NCBI RefSeq assembly: GCF_005843925.1 | Contig: NZ_VCBC01000004.1 | Location: forward strand, 124,001-188,000 | From: Thalassotalea litorea | GTDB lineage: Bacteria > Pseudomonadota > Gammaproteobacteria > Enterobacterales > Alteromonadaceae | Direction: 5' to 3' | DNA: 64,000 bases | Shown here: one piece after another, positions 7,946 through 17,365 of the stretch | Layout of the letters: every line of letters starts with the position of its first letter | Numbering within the stretch: position 1 is the stretch's first letter | Made by a program: the position numbers and the translations under genes | Notes under the pieces: generated by a model | The model's database searches: none | Seen by the model: the letters and a program-made list of their open reading frames with translations, nothing else | What the model was told of the DNA's origin: nothing

Positions 7946-8586
7946 AGGCTATTTATTCTTATTATTTTTCGCGTATCTGGGGGAATATCGCAACTAACTA
8001 TTAAACTTTGAAGGTTTATAGCAATTCTTAGCAATCGATGAATTATCTCACTCATCAAGTCACCAAATTTTTTCAGAATTGCTATGATCCACACCGGATA
8101 AATCAACGCATTGAATTAACTTAACAATTTTTTAATACATGGAACAGTAAAAATTGCTTAAAAAGTGATAAATCTGAAAATTTTGGAGAATAATTTAGAA
8201 ATTGTCAGTTTATCGAATGAGAATTGGTAACTGACTGGTAGCATTGTGATTTTATCAGCATAGACTTTGTTCGTTTGTGACTTTAATTAGCTGTGATTAT
8301 ATAAAACTGTGATTATATGAAGCTTGGATATATGAAACTTGGATATATGAAGCCGTGATTGTATTTGGAGTTGGCTACATTGGGAGTTAGCTGTACTTGG
8401 AGTTAGCCGCACTTTGAGTTAGCCGCACTTGAATTAGCTGTAGAGCGACATTTTCTTGCAGCCATATTTGGCATCGGCTGTCGCTGTTTTAGCATTGACT
8501 ATCTCAAAACGGTAACCGACGTTTGCCGACTTTACCATAGACTGTGGTGCCATTTTACTCACAAAACTCATAAACCGTTTGTCTTA
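7946..8586. repeat. 640-bp gap with two blocks of degenerate 15-17 bp tandem repeats
   Basis: No convincing gene. From about 8291 to 8366 there are about five units of 15-16 bp, ctgtgattatatgaag drifting to cttggatatatgaag. From about 8367 to 8447 a second block of about five 16-17 bp units follows (ggagttagctgtacttg drifting to gagttagccgcacttg). The two blocks abut and each copy differs slightly. The rest is AT-rich and should hold the zapD promoter on the minus strand. Confidence 0.7.
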
Positions 8587-9192
8587 TTATTGGCTAATCA
8601 GTTTGATAAATTCTCGATGCAGGTTTTCTACTTTATTGAGCAATAAATCTTGCTCTCCGGTGTTATTCGCAATCACATAGTCGGCATGATTTAGCCGCTC
8701 TGCACGGCTTAACTGCGATGCCATAATCGCCTTGATTTGGGTTTTATCATTATTATCCCGAGCCATGGTTCGCTGAAGTTGCTCATCTTCACTAATATCA
8801 ACAACTAAAACTTTATCGACGGACTGGTAGAGACCATTTTCGATTAATAGTGGCGCCACTAACAGACAATATGGGCTTTTGGCGTTTTGGCACTGTACTG
8901 AGATCTCTGTGCGGATTAACGGATGAAGCAGGGCATTCAACCAGGCTTTTGCCTGAGGCTCCTTAAACACCTTTTTGCGTAGCTTAGCGCGATTTAACTG
9001 ACCGTCCGCCAATAGATAATCATCACCAAAATGTTTTTTGATTTGGGTTAATGCTTCAGAGCCTTTTTCTACAACCTGACGGGCAACAATATCGGCGTCA
9101 ACGATGTCGATATCATAACGGCTAAAAAGGTTAGCGACGGTGGTCTTGCCGGAGCCAATGCCGCCGGTTAAGCCGATGATGAGATTAGACAA
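8587..9192 (-). CDS. coaE: Dephospho-CoA kinase CoaE
   Basis: A 201-residue P-loop kinase that phosphorylates the 3'-hydroxyl of dephospho-CoA, the last step of coenzyme A synthesis. The P-loop GGIGSGKT is at residues 10-17. The family motif VDADIVAR follows and HPLIRTEI is in the middle. The lid region shows TMARDNNDKTQIKAIMASQL and the C-terminus YVIANN. Length is normal. It precedes zapD and follows the pil genes in transcription direction, but the gap to pilD (453 bp, full of repeats) suggests its own promoter. Confidence 0.96.
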   Translation of the reverse strand: MSNLIIGLTGGIGSGKTTVANLFSRYDIDIVDADIVARQVVEKGSEALTQIKKHFGDDYLLADGQLNRAKLRKKVFKEPQAKAWLNALLHPLIRTEISVQCQNAKSPYCLLVAPLLIENGLYQSVDKVLVVDISEDEQLQRTMARDNNDKTQIKAIMASQLSRAERLNHADYVIANNTGEQDLLLNKVENLHREFIKLISQ

Positions 9193-9249
9193 TTGAATTC
9201 CCGTGAGTTGCTATTGATTGAGGTTATATAAGAAAAGGGAGATAGGTGT

Positions 9250-9380
9250 CAAGGAGGCGAGGTGACAAAGGTGTCTAAAGGTGTCTAAAGGTGTCAAAGG
9301 TGTCAAAGGTGTCAAAGGTGTCAAAGGTGACGAGGTGTCAAGGGAGTCGAGGTGTCAAGGGAGTCGAGGGTGTCGAGGGA
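9250..9380 (+). repeat. 9-10 bp tandem repeat, ggtgtcaaa family (locus 1 of 4)
   Basis: Consecutive units ggtgacaaa, ggtgtctaaa (x2) and ggtgtcaaa (x4) run from 9261 to 9325, then degenerate into ggtgacga, ggtgtcaag and ggagtcga units. The open frame across it (a VKG repeat protein) is a by-product of the 9-bp period and has no family signature. The same words occur at 14618-14729 and, inverted, at 26281-26317 and 33401-33512. Confidence 0.85.
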
Positions 9381-9383
9381 GTC

Positions 9384-9632
9384 ATTGGGCGCGTAATGCC
9401 CAATCATCGCCAGGTGCAATCTTCGATTGCGTGTCAGTAATAAAGTCTTCGATTCAGCAAGAGGTTTTTGTACCCGAAGCCAGTGGACGTACCCGTAGGG
9501 ACGTGGAATTCACGTCCCGTACTCGCAACAATCTTTGATTGTGTACCCGAAGTCAATGCTGTTTGTTGGCGTACCCGAAGGAGCGTATATCACGCTCCGT
9601 ACCCCTACTAAAGCGCGCATATCACGCTCCGT
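9384..9632. repeat. Cluster of small palindromes with variable stems
   Basis: At least five perfect hairpins: attgggc/gcccaat (9384-9404), gcaatc/gattgc around ttc (9416-9430), gggacgtg/cacgtccc around gaatt (9498-9518), acaatc/gattgt around ttt (9528-9542), ggagcgt/acgctcc around atatc (9580-9598), plus a half-broken copy at 9613-9630. Several are flanked by gtacccgaag and cgtacc. Stem sequence differs but pairing is kept. Confidence 0.75.
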
Positions 9633-9645
9633 ACCATCCTTTTTA

Positions 9646-10590
9646 TTACACCAACATCCCTAGATACCAGGACCAAATCCCTTCACCCCATAATGCGGTG
9701 ATCCAGCCGGCAATGGCTAAATAAGGGCCAAAAGGAATGGGTTTCGAACCTTCATGATTACGAAATACCATCAGGCTAATGCCGATAATCGCACCAACCA
9801 AGGAGGCCATTAATATCAATAACGGCAATAACTGCCAACCAAACCAGGCACCGAAAACAGCAAACAGTTTAAAGTCGCCATAGCCCATACCTTCTTTACC
9901 GGTAACGAGCTTAAACAACCAGAACACCGTATATAAGCTCATATAACCGACAATTGCACCAATCACTGCGGTTTCAATATCGACAAACATGCCATTTACG
10001 TTGAGCAATAACCCAAACCATACCAATGGCAGTGTGATTTGATCCGGCAATATCATTTTATCGAAATCAATCATAGTCAGTGCGATTAAGCACCAGGTCA
10101 ATACCAGCATGGCCAGTGTTGTCCAGGTGACCCCGTAATGCGCGGCAATAACCACAGACAACACACCGGTTACGAGTTCAATCAGTGGATAGCGCACAGA
10201 AATTGATTTGCCACAGGATGAGCATTTGCCTTTCAAAAATAGCCAACTGATAACCGGGATATTTTCCCAAACTTTGATTTTATGGCCACAGTGAGGGCAG
10301 GTGGAAGCAGGTTTTGATAACGATAGAATCTGATCTTTATTCTCTTGACCACTCGAGCCTGGTTCTGCCTTTGATGCCCTGAGTGCCTCGCTACCTTTAT
10401 CATTTAACTCTTCTTCGAGCAGTTCGCGACATTCACAAAACCATTCCTGCTCCAGCATTTTTGGCAGGCGATAAATTACCACATTTAAAAAACTGCCAAT
10501 AATAAGGCCAAGCAGTAATACTGCGCCATAGAAAATATAGGGAGAACTTTCGAATAAAGCTTCGAATAGGGAAATTGCATCGGAAAACAA
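9646..10590 (-). CDS. pilD: Type IV prepilin peptidase / N-methyltransferase PilD
   Basis: An inner-membrane aspartic protease that cleaves prepilins before the +1 Phe and N-methylates the new N-terminus. The 314 residues include the conserved first membrane segment (LGLIIGSFLNVVIYRLPKML), the cytoplasmic zinc-binding cysteines C98/C101 (CPHC) and C123/C126 (CSSC), and the catalytic aspartates D175 (MIDFDKMILPD) and D239 (GMGYGDFKLF). The segment between the first helix and the first CxxC (about 50-97) is longer and more charged than usual and carries two extra cysteines (FCEC). Last gene of the pilA-pilB-pilC-pilD set, 76 bp after pilC. Confidence 0.96.
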   Translation of the reverse strand: MFSDAISLFEALFESSPYIFYGAVLLLGLIIGSFLNVVIYRLPKMLEQEWFCECRELLEEELNDKGSEALRASKAEPGSSGQENKDQILSLSKPASTCPHCGHKIKVWENIPVISWLFLKGKCSSCGKSISVRYPLIELVTGVLSVVIAAHYGVTWTTLAMLVLTWCLIALTMIDFDKMILPDQITLPLVWFGLLLNVNGMFVDIETAVIGAIVGYMSLYTVFWLFKLVTGKEGMGYGDFKLFAVFGAWFGWQLLPLLILMASLVGAIIGISLMVFRNHEGSKPIPFGPYLAIAGWITALWGEGIWSWYLGMLV

Positions 10591-10666
10591 AATACATTCC
10601 TTGATAAAAGAACCGGGTAAGCATTTTTCTCACCCAGGTAAAAGAAGTAAAAATGGTGAAATAAAA

Positions 10667-11914
10667 CTAAATTACAGCACCAATCTGGAATATTGGCAGG
10701 TACATAGCGATAATCAAACCACCGATAACCACACCTAATACCGCCATAATCATTGGCTCAAGCAGCGCCGTTAAACCATCGACGGCATCATCCACTTCTT
10801 GCTCGTATACGTTTGCGACTTTTGCCAGCATATCATCAAGGGCACCGGATTCTTCCCCAATGGTCACCATTTGAATCACCATATCCGGGAATATATTGGA
10901 GTTTCGCATCGCCAGGTTCATTTGCATACCAGAAGATACTTCGGTGCGAATTTCCTGAATCGCATCACGATAAACCGCGTTACCGGAAGCACCGGCCGCA
11001 GAATCTAAGGCATCGATTAAAGGCACACCGGCGGCAAAGGTTGTTGATAAGGTGCGGGCAAAACGCGCCACAGCGGCTTTATCCAAAATCATCCCGATAA
11101 CCGGGATTTTTAATATCGCGCGATCCACTTTGTCACGAAAATCCTGGCTCTTCTCATGGGTTTTCTTAAACAGATAACCGGCGACAAATAATCCGGCTAA
11201 CACAAAGTGCCAGGATGCTATCAGCATATCGGAAATGCCAACTACAAATAGGGTAAAGGCTGGTAATTCTGCATCAAAACTTGCAAATATTTCAACGAAT
11301 GTCGGCACGACTTTAATTAATAGTATCGAGGTTACAATGGCGGCAACAACGATTACCGCGATTGGATAAGTCATCGCTTTTTTAATTTTAGATTTTAATG
11401 CTTCGGCTTTTTCTTTATATAAAGCAATACGCGCATATATGGTTTCTAATGCACCGGATTGCTCACCCGACTCTACCAAATCACAATAGAGATCATCGAA
11501 GTATTTTGGATGTTCACGTAGTGCTTCCGATAAAGGAATACCAGCTTGCACCCGCGCGCCGATATCACCTAACAGTTGTTGTAACGCCGGTTTCTCTGAA
11601 CCCTTACCGATCATTTCTATGGATTGTACTAAAGGCACACCAGCCCCGAGCATAGTCGCAATTTGCCGGGTTAATATGGCGATATCTTTTGCGTTGATTG
11701 GCTTGTTGCCCCCTCCGAGACCAAATAACGGTTTGGGTTTTTTCTTATGCTTTAATGGGGTTATGCCCTGTGCGCGCAATTGCGCTTTTAGTTCGCCAAT
11801 ATTGGATGCTGATAGCTCGCCTTTTACTTTCTTCCCTTTACGATTCACCCCTTCCCAGACGAAGGTATCCAGCTCTTTAACTTTTGGGGCTTTTTTTGCT
11901 GCAGTCACTGCCAT
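10667..11914 (-). CDS. pilC: Type IV pilus inner-membrane platform protein PilC
   Basis: A 415-residue polytopic platform protein of the T2SSF family on which the PilB ATPase acts to assemble pilin. It has two homologous helical domains (about 70-195 and 275-400), each with the conserved pattern: LTRQIATMLGAGVPLVQSIE and FARTLSTTFAAGVPLIDALD, with ESGEQSGALE and IGEESGALDDML. Three hydrophobic segments are visible, two after domain one and one at the very end. Length is normal. It lies between pilB and pilD; a 161-bp gap separates it from pilB. GTG/TTG alternatives were not needed: the ATG at 11914 fits the family N-terminus. Confidence 0.96.
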   Translation of the reverse strand: MAVTAAKKAPKVKELDTFVWEGVNRKGKKVKGELSASNIGELKAQLRAQGITPLKHKKKPKPLFGLGGGNKPINAKDIAILTRQIATMLGAGVPLVQSIEMIGKGSEKPALQQLLGDIGARVQAGIPLSEALREHPKYFDDLYCDLVESGEQSGALETIYARIALYKEKAEALKSKIKKAMTYPIAVIVVAAIVTSILLIKVVPTFVEIFASFDAELPAFTLFVVGISDMLIASWHFVLAGLFVAGYLFKKTHEKSQDFRDKVDRAILKIPVIGMILDKAAVARFARTLSTTFAAGVPLIDALDSAAGASGNAVYRDAIQEIRTEVSSGMQMNLAMRNSNIFPDMVIQMVTIGEESGALDDMLAKVANVYEQEVDDAVDGLTALLEPMIMAVLGVVIGGLIIAMYLPIFQIGAVI

Positions 11915-12075
11915 GGTATTTACCTGTTATTCTGTTTATTGTGCGGGGGCAAATAAAATCTATGTTTTAGTTTTTAGCGCTTAATTACTATTTATTTTAG
12001 TAATTGTATTTTCTTGCTTTTCAAGCATACATTTTTACCTTTAGTGAGTTACTTTCTAAGATACAACACTATTTT

Positions 12076-13773
12076 CTATGCCGTTACCCTGGTCACTTCC
12101 GCGAGACTGGTAACACCCGATTTTGCTTTTAATAATGCCGATTGTCTAAGATTATTAAACCCTTCTTTTTGCGCCTGATTGGCAATATCCAACGAGTTAC
12201 CGCCTTGCATAATAATCTCTGCGGTTTGTTCCGATATTTTCATCACTTCATAAATACCGACCCGGCCCTTATAACCGCCGGTACATTCATCACAACCAAC
12301 TGGCTTGTAGATGGTTAAGTCTTTTAAGTCTTCTGGCGCAAAGCCAATCTCTAATAACGCTTCGTCGGTTACCTGATCTTCGGCTTTACAGTGATTGCAA
12401 AGGCGCCTTGCTAAACGCTGAGCGATAATCAAGCTCACCGAGCTGGCAACGTTATAAGACGGAACCCCCATATTCAACAAGCGTGTTAAGGTTTCTGCTG
12501 CGGAATTTGTATGTAGGGTCGATAATACCAGGTGACCGGTTTGCGCCGCTTTTATCGCAATTTCAGCGGTTTCCAAATCCCGGATCTCACCAACCATCAC
12601 AATATCCGGATCTTGTCGCAGGAAGGATTTTAGCGCGCTGGCAAAATCAAGGCCGGCTTTATTATTTATTTGTACTTGATTGACCCCTTCCAGGTTAATC
12701 TCCACCGGATCTTCGGCGGTAGAAATATTGCGCTCTTCGGTATTAAGAATATTTAAACCGGTATACAAGGAAACCGTCTTACCCGAACCAGTTGGGCCGG
12801 TAACCAGAATCATCCCCTGCGGCTTTGATAACGCGTCCATATACATGGCTTTTTGTTCCGCTTCATAACCCAGGATATCGATACCCAGTTTGGCACTGGA
12901 AGAATCCAAAATACGCATCACTACTTTTTCCCCCCACATGGTGGGCAAAGTCGAAACACGAAAATCAATCGCTTTGTTCTTGGTAATATTAAGCTTGATG
13001 CGGCCATCTTGCGGCACCCTGCGCTCGGCAATATCCAGCTTTGACATCACCTTTAACCGTGCGGTTAAACGGCTGGCAAGTCCAACCGGCGGGGTGGCAA
13101 CTTCTTGTAACACGCCATCAATACGAAAACGGATACGGAACTTTTTCTCAAATGGTTCAAAATGCAAATCCGATGCGCCTTTTTTTATCGAATCTAGCAA
13201 TATCTTATTGATATACACCACAATCGGCGCATCGTTTTCACCACCACCTTCGTCATCTTTTTGCTCGGTTTCGGCAACATCAATGCCACTAAGCTCTTCA
13301 GAGTCTAGATCGGTTATCTCAAGTGCTTCCGCTTCATTGTCCAGAAACGATTCAATGTGCTTTTGTAAACTATTTCGTTCGACTAGTACAAATTCGGTGG
13401 TTAATCCGGTATTAAACTGAAATTCTTCTAGGGCATCGTGATTGGTGGGATCCGCTACCGCAATATGCAATACGCCAGCACGCAAATACACCGGCATAGC
13501 TTTATGTTTTTCTATCAGTTTCTGATTGCGCAGCCCTTCTGGCAGGTTTTCTAAATCAAACGATTTAATATCTACCAGTGGATAGCCATAACTTTTCGAT
13601 AAGGTTTTGGCGATAGTCATTGCATCAATCTTTAATTCATCGGCGATATAATCGAGCACCGATTGTTTTGATTGCTGGCAAGCTTTAAATATTTCCGCTG
13701 CCTGTTGCTGACTGATTAACTCGGTGCGAACAAATTTGGATAATAGATTTGTTTGACGATGAAGTCCTTTCAT
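12076..13773 (-). CDS. pilB: Type IV pilus assembly ATPase PilB
   Basis: A 565-residue hexameric cytoplasmic ATPase that powers pilus extension. The N-terminal T2SSE_N/GSPII_E domain is at about 1-150. The ATPase has Walker A GPTGSGKT (326-333), an Asp box (STAEDPVE, 351-358), Walker [10 protein letters not shown] (391-399) and a His box ([11 protein letters not shown]). The zinc-binding tetracysteine is C459/C462 and C494/C497. An acidic insert (about 150-182, DDEGGGEND) separates the domains. All catalytic elements are intact. The gene lies directly downstream of pilA, past a terminator that may let part of the transcription through. Confidence 0.97.
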   Translation of the reverse strand: MKGLHRQTNLLSKFVRTELISQQQAAEIFKACQQSKQSVLDYIADELKIDAMTIAKTLSKSYGYPLVDIKSFDLENLPEGLRNQKLIEKHKAMPVYLRAGVLHIAVADPTNHDALEEFQFNTGLTTEFVLVERNSLQKHIESFLDNEAEALEITDLDSEELSGIDVAETEQKDDEGGGENDAPIVVYINKILLDSIKKGASDLHFEPFEKKFRIRFRIDGVLQEVATPPVGLASRLTARLKVMSKLDIAERRVPQDGRIKLNITKNKAIDFRVSTLPTMWGEKVVMRILDSSSAKLGIDILGYEAEQKAMYMDALSKPQGMILVTGPTGSGKTVSLYTGLNILNTEERNISTAEDPVEINLEGVNQVQINNKAGLDFASALKSFLRQDPDIVMVGEIRDLETAEIAIKAAQTGHLVLSTLHTNSAAETLTRLLNMGVPSYNVASSVSLIIAQRLARRLCNHCKAEDQVTDEALLEIGFAPEDLKDLTIYKPVGCDECTGGYKGRVGIYEVMKISEQTAEIIMQGGNSLDIANQAQKEGFNNLRQSALLKAKSGVTSLAEVTRVTA

Positions 13774-13823
13774 AGATTTTATACCCCTGAAACCATGAAA
13801 CCAGTGTACCGAATTTCAGATAT

Positions 13824-13850
13824 AAAAAAAGCCCCTTTAGGGGCTTTTTA
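13824..13850 (-). terminator. Terminator between pilA and pilB
   Basis: aaaaagcccc / ggggctttt stem with a 4-nt loop and T/A runs on both sides. It lies just after the pilA stop on the minus strand and ahead of pilB, so it can raise pilA mRNA over pilBCD. Confidence 0.8.
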
Positions 13851-13865
13851 GGTCTTAAATTATTA

Positions 13866-14312
13866 TTAAGGTGCTGCTGCAGCTGCAACAGTAGCATCAC
13901 ATGCGCCAGCGGCTACACATGAACCACTAGCTTCCCATGTAATAGTTCCACCAGCTACAGTACCAGTCATAATATAAGTTAAATCACCAGCGGCAGCTGT
14001 GCCAGTACCTGTGATGCGAGGTGCAGCTGCGGTACCGTCAAGCGCAACTGACAATAAATTTGCAGTTGCAGTTGAATTGTTGGCTGGAATACCTGCAGTA
14101 CCAGGTGTATGACAAGTAGTACCACCAGTTTGAACACAAACCTCTATGGCTGTTTTTACTGCACCAACTGCAGTCGTTACTTCAGAGAAGCGAGCTTTAC
14201 GCGTGTAATCCTGATAAGCAGGAAGAGCTATCGCCGCAAGAATACCGATGATCGCAACTACGATCATTAATTCGATAAGGGTAAAACCCTTGTTGTTTTT
14301 CATAGTTTTCAT
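13866..14312 (-). CDS. pilA: Type IV major pilin PilA
   Basis: Type IVa pilin. The leader MKTMKNNKG is followed by the prepilin cleavage site [11 protein letters not shown] with Glu at +5, then the hydrophobic helix ([19 protein letters not shown]). The start is set at 14312 because a GGA lies 8 bases before this ATG; the upstream ATG at 14321 would add three residues. The globular part is small and rich in Gly/Ala/Thr, with two cysteine pairs (CVQTGGTTC and, near the end, CVAAGAC, which probably forms the D-loop). The tail [10 protein letters not shown] after the last Cys is alanine-rich and longer than usual. PilD and PilBC are encoded next to it. No sigma-54 promoter of good quality was found upstream. 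Confidence 0.93.
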   Translation of the reverse strand: MKTMKNNKGFTLIELMIVVAIIGILAAIALPAYQDYTRKARFSEVTTAVGAVKTAIEVCVQTGGTTCHTPGTAGIPANNSTATANLLSVALDGTAAAPRITGTGTAAAGDLTYIMTGTVAGGTITWEASGSCVAAGACDATVAAAAAP

Positions 14313-14321
14313 ATTAAACAT

Positions 14322-14899
14322 CCATTAACGTTATTTTTATGTTTAGGGGGCCTTTTCTAATATGCTTGATTTTTAAATGGCTGTAAAACGATTTTTAACA
14401 AAAAATTAGCTTTTGGAGAAGAAAGTGTACTGTTTGCTGAAAAAATCAACGCTTGTAAAGGTGTGTCATTGTTTGTTTATCTAAAAAAGCTGCAATATTA
14501 GTAGGTTAACTGATAAGGGGTAGCAGTTAATAAAAGCAAATTTGTACAAAAGTGTAAGATAAATTAAGGGAGTAGTGGTGAATGACAGCGCTGGACAAAG
14601 GGGATCCGGAGGAAAATAAAGAAAACGGTGTTTAAGGGGGCAAAAGAAAACGGTGCCTAAGGGTGTCGAAAGAAAACTGTGCCTAAAGGTGTCTGAGGGT
14701 GTCTAAGGGGGTCGAACGGTGACAAAGGCACTCCGTCATCCTGGCGAAAGCGGGGCTTGTGTAATTGAGGGGGCAGGTTGCGGTTACAGCCACAGTTTAC
14801 CGAATAAACTAAAAAGCTGGGCTTCTAAGTTGTACTAGCCAAGTCGCTAACACTGAGCCCTGAAACCTTGAACCTGAATCCTAAACGGCGTTTTGCCGT
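14322..14899. other. 578-bp gap upstream of pilA
   Basis: AT-rich between 14322 and 14580, where the minus-strand pilA promoter must lie. From 14618 to 14729 it carries the ggtgtc repeat family, then a gtcatcctggcgaaagcggg fragment (14735-14754) of the common intergenic palindrome type. A run of degenerate words (cctgaaacc, ttgaacc, tgaatcc) lies at about 14858-14882 near the nadC stop. No gene seen. Confidence 0.55.
14618..14729 (+). repeat. ggtgtc tandem repeat family (locus 2 of 4)
   Basis: Degenerate 9-10 bp units (ggtgtctgag, ggtgtctaag, ggtgacaaag) mixed with the longer word agaaaacggtg(t/c)c, which also appears inverted (gacaccgttttct) at the 33.4-kb locus. This shows the two loci are related. 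Confidence 0.7.
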
Positions 14900-15763
14900 T
14901 TAAACAAACCGCATCGACAGATCGATAGCTTTTACGTGCTTAGTTAACGCGCCCACCGAGATAAAATCGACGCCGGCTTTGGTATATTCTTTTAAAGTTG
15001 CCAGTGTCATATTGCCGGAAACTTCCAGTTTGGCTCTGCCCTGATTAATCGAAACCGCTTGTTCAATCATTGCCGTCGTAAAATTATCTAGCATGATAAT
15101 ATCGGCACCGGCATCGATGCCTAGAGATAACTCCTCCAGGCTTTCCACTTCCACTTCCACGGTTTTCCCTGGAAAGTTTTGTTTCGCAGTGGCAATGGCC
15201 TCAGGGATACCTCCACAGGCGTTGACATGGTTTTCTTTAATTAAAAACGCATCGAACAAGCCAATTCTATGGTTATAACCACCGCCGCAGGTAACCGCAT
15301 ACTTTTGTGCACTGCGCAAACCCGGAATGGTTTTACGGGTATCTAGTAAGCGGGTATTACTGCCTTGCAGCTCTTTAACATATTGAGAGGTGATAGTGGC
15401 GGTGCCGCTTAACGATTGCAAAAAATTAAGGGCGGTGCGTTCGCCGGTAAGCAGCAGTCGGGCATTGCCGGAGATTTCACACAGAGTGTTATTTGCTTTT
15501 ACTGACTGTCCGTCATTAACAAACCAGGTGATTTTTGTGTCTGGAAGTGCTGCTTTGGCATCAAGTTGTTTAAATACTTCATTAACCCAGGCAACACCAG
15601 CGATAACACAGTTTTCCCGGCAAATAATGGTTGCCACGGCATTATGATCCGCAGGGATCAGGCTTGCGGTAATATCCCTGTCAGCATCTGCGATTCCGCC
15701 TAAGTCTTCCGCTAACGCTAACGTGACACTCGTTTGGATATCTTGGTTCAAGTGGACCTGCAT
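14900..15763 (-). CDS. nadC: Nicotinate-nucleotide pyrophosphorylase NadC
   Basis: A 287-residue quinolinate phosphoribosyltransferase that makes nicotinate mononucleotide from quinolinate and PRPP in NAD synthesis. Recognised from LAEDLGGIADADRDITASLIP at the N-terminus, the substrate-binding TALNFLQSLSGTATIT, RLLDTRKTIPGLR, CGGGYNHRIGL with LIKENH, and C-terminal VEVESLEE, IMLDNF and FISVGALTKH. Length is typical. It is next to the aspartic protease gene (14 bp upstream stop) and probably co-transcribed with it; its place beside ampD matches other gammaproteobacteria. Confidence 0.97.
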   Translation of the reverse strand: MQVHLNQDIQTSVTLALAEDLGGIADADRDITASLIPADHNAVATIICRENCVIAGVAWVNEVFKQLDAKAALPDTKITWFVNDGQSVKANNTLCEISGNARLLLTGERTALNFLQSLSGTATITSQYVKELQGSNTRLLDTRKTIPGLRSAQKYAVTCGGGYNHRIGLFDAFLIKENHVNACGGIPEAIATAKQNFPGKTVEVEVESLEELSLGIDAGADIIMLDNFTTAMIEQAVSINQGRAKLEVSGNMTLATLKEYTKAGVDFISVGALTKHVKAIDLSMRFV

Positions 15764-15777
15764 AAAATTCTCGCGTG

Positions 15778-16305
15778 TTAGTAATTCTTGGGTACGTTAA
15801 GGTGAAGGTACTTACCTTTCTGGCTGAAATCTAATTGCTTGAGCGCACTCATGCCGAGCAGAATTTCCTGACCATCCATACCGGGGTTAATATTGGCGCG
15901 CACATTATATAAGTTTATATTACCGATACTCAACTCATCTATGGTGGTTGCATACACCCGCACTGAACCATTGGCGGTTTGTACGCGATGGCTTCCTTGT
16001 CGTTCCAGACCATATCGGTCGGCGATTTCCATTGGGATCGATACACTGGTGGCGCCAGTATCGAGCATAAATAAAGCATTTTGTTGATTAATCGTGCCTG
16101 CCGTCACATAGTGACCATAGCGGTTTCGTTCAAGTACCACCTGTTCATCGCCACTGGCGTTCAATCGTGATTGAGGTTTTTGATTTGGGTTCCAATCTGC
16201 GTCCAGTTTGCTTTGAAAAAACCACACCATTAATAACAGACCGATGATCCATGCCATCCAGATCATTACCTTACCGAATTTTTGACTATCATCCTGCTTT
16301 TGCAT
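15778..16305 (-). CDS. Membrane-anchored retropepsin-like aspartic protease (TIGR02281 type)
   Basis: A 175-residue protein with one N-terminal membrane helix (about 12-30) and a single clan AA aspartic protease domain. The active-site motif FMLDTGATSVSIP has D82-T83-G84. The Tyr-containing flap region and the later LGMSALKQLDF strand match the single-domain bacterial retropepsins often encoded next to nadC. Such enzymes would act as dimers; the active site probably faces the periplasm. The substrate is unknown. The gene is upstream of nadC with a 14-bp gap, so a shared transcript is likely. Confidence 0.88.
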   Translation of the reverse strand: MQKQDDSQKFGKVMIWMAWIIGLLLMVWFFQSKLDADWNPNQKPQSRLNASGDEQVVLERNRYGHYVTAGTINQQNALFMLDTGATSVSIPMEIADRYGLERQGSHRVQTANGSVRVYATTIDELSIGNINLYNVRANINPGMDGQEILLGMSALKQLDFSQKGKYLHLNVPKNY

Positions 16306-16603
16306 ATCCCACTCTCAGATTGTTAATTTTAGCTTTGACACGGAGTTACATACTCGAATCAGGCACTTGAATCAAACACGCGAATCACCACCATAGCCAG
16401 AGAAAAACGATAACCGACGGTTGTACATCACCATTGTTATACTAAACGCACAAATCGACTATACGATTTCACTATTTATTATTTTTCTATTCCTATTTCT
16501 ATTACGATTTCATCGATTCACTTTGCGGGTGATTGTTGCACATTGATTCACACAGCAGTATGGTGCAATAATTCTGTGTCGTAATTTCCCACTATATCCG
16601 CTA

Positions 16604-17191
16604 ATGATAAAAAATTACACTATCAATCAGGGCTGGTTAGCCGACCAAGACCATTTTAGCCAAGGGGTTGAATCGTCCGATATTCGCCAATGTCCTTCTC
16701 CTTTTTATGATGAAAGGGAAGGCGCTGATATTAGTTTACTCGTCGTCCACAATATTTCCTTACCCCCAGGACAATTTGGCGGTAACTATATTGACCAGTT
16801 ATTTACCGGCAAGTTAAACCCGAAAGAGCATGAATACTTCCAGGATATTTATCAATTTAAAGTATCTGCCCATTGCTTAATTAAGCGAAATGGCGATGTC
16901 GTGCAATACGTGCCGTTTGAAAAAAGAGCCTGGCACGCCGGTGTATCGGTATTTAATGGCCGCAGTAAATGCAATGATTTTTCCATTGGCATTGAATTAG
17001 AAGGCTGTGATGATGTGCCCTATACCGAAGTCCAATACCAGCAACTTGCAGCAATTACCCGAGTGCTACAAAAACACTACCCATTGATTGCCAAAAATCA
17101 TATCACTGGCCATTGCGATATTGCGCCGGGTAGAAAAACCGATCCGGGTGAGAGTTTTAATTGGTCACACTATTTCTCATTGCTGAAATAA
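16604..17191 (+). CDS. ampD: 1,6-anhydro-N-acetylmuramyl-L-alanine amidase AmpD
   Basis: A cytoplasmic zinc amidase that removes stem peptides from anhydro-muropeptides during cell-wall recycling and so keeps AmpR-type signalling low. 195 residues. Zinc ligands read as H49 (LLVVHNISLPP), H170 (TGHCDIAPGRKTDPG) and D180, with the conserved Glu in SIGIELEG (E131) and Lys in GRKTDP. Length and motifs are normal. ampE follows after 174 bp. It is divergent from the protease-nadC pair; the 298-bp gap between them contains no obvious feature apart from AT-rich promoter-like sequence. Confidence 0.96.
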   Translation: MIKNYTINQGWLADQDHFSQGVESSDIRQCPSPFYDEREGADISLLVVHNISLPPGQFGGNYIDQLFTGKLNPKEHEYFQDIYQFKVSAHCLIKRNGDVVQYVPFEKRAWHAGVSVFNGRSKCNDFSIGIELEGCDDVPYTEVQYQQLAAITRVLQKHYPLIAKNHITGHCDIAPGRKTDPGESFNWSHYFSLLK

Positions 17192-17365
17192 CCGATGGGT
17201 TTCCTTGCTTTCGATTAGGTGATTGTCCAGTTCCGCAGCTAAACTAAAGAGATTATTGATAAATTCTAAAGTTTAAGGAATTGTTTCTGGTAATCCTGCC
17301 ATTCTGCTTGTAGAATTTTTGTTAATCATGATGAAAATAACATCACTATATAAGTAGGGTTTTCA

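Noticed and set aside
7915..8106. 63-codon minus-strand frame overlapping the zapD start
   Set aside because: It overlaps zapD and has no family signature.
9281..9538. Plus-strand open frame with VKG repeats
   Set aside because: It arises from the 9-bp repeat and runs into the palindrome cluster; no coding features.
14322..14580. Sigma-54 promoter for pilA
   Set aside because: Only a poor match (TGACAC...TACA on the minus strand) lacking the invariant GG was found.
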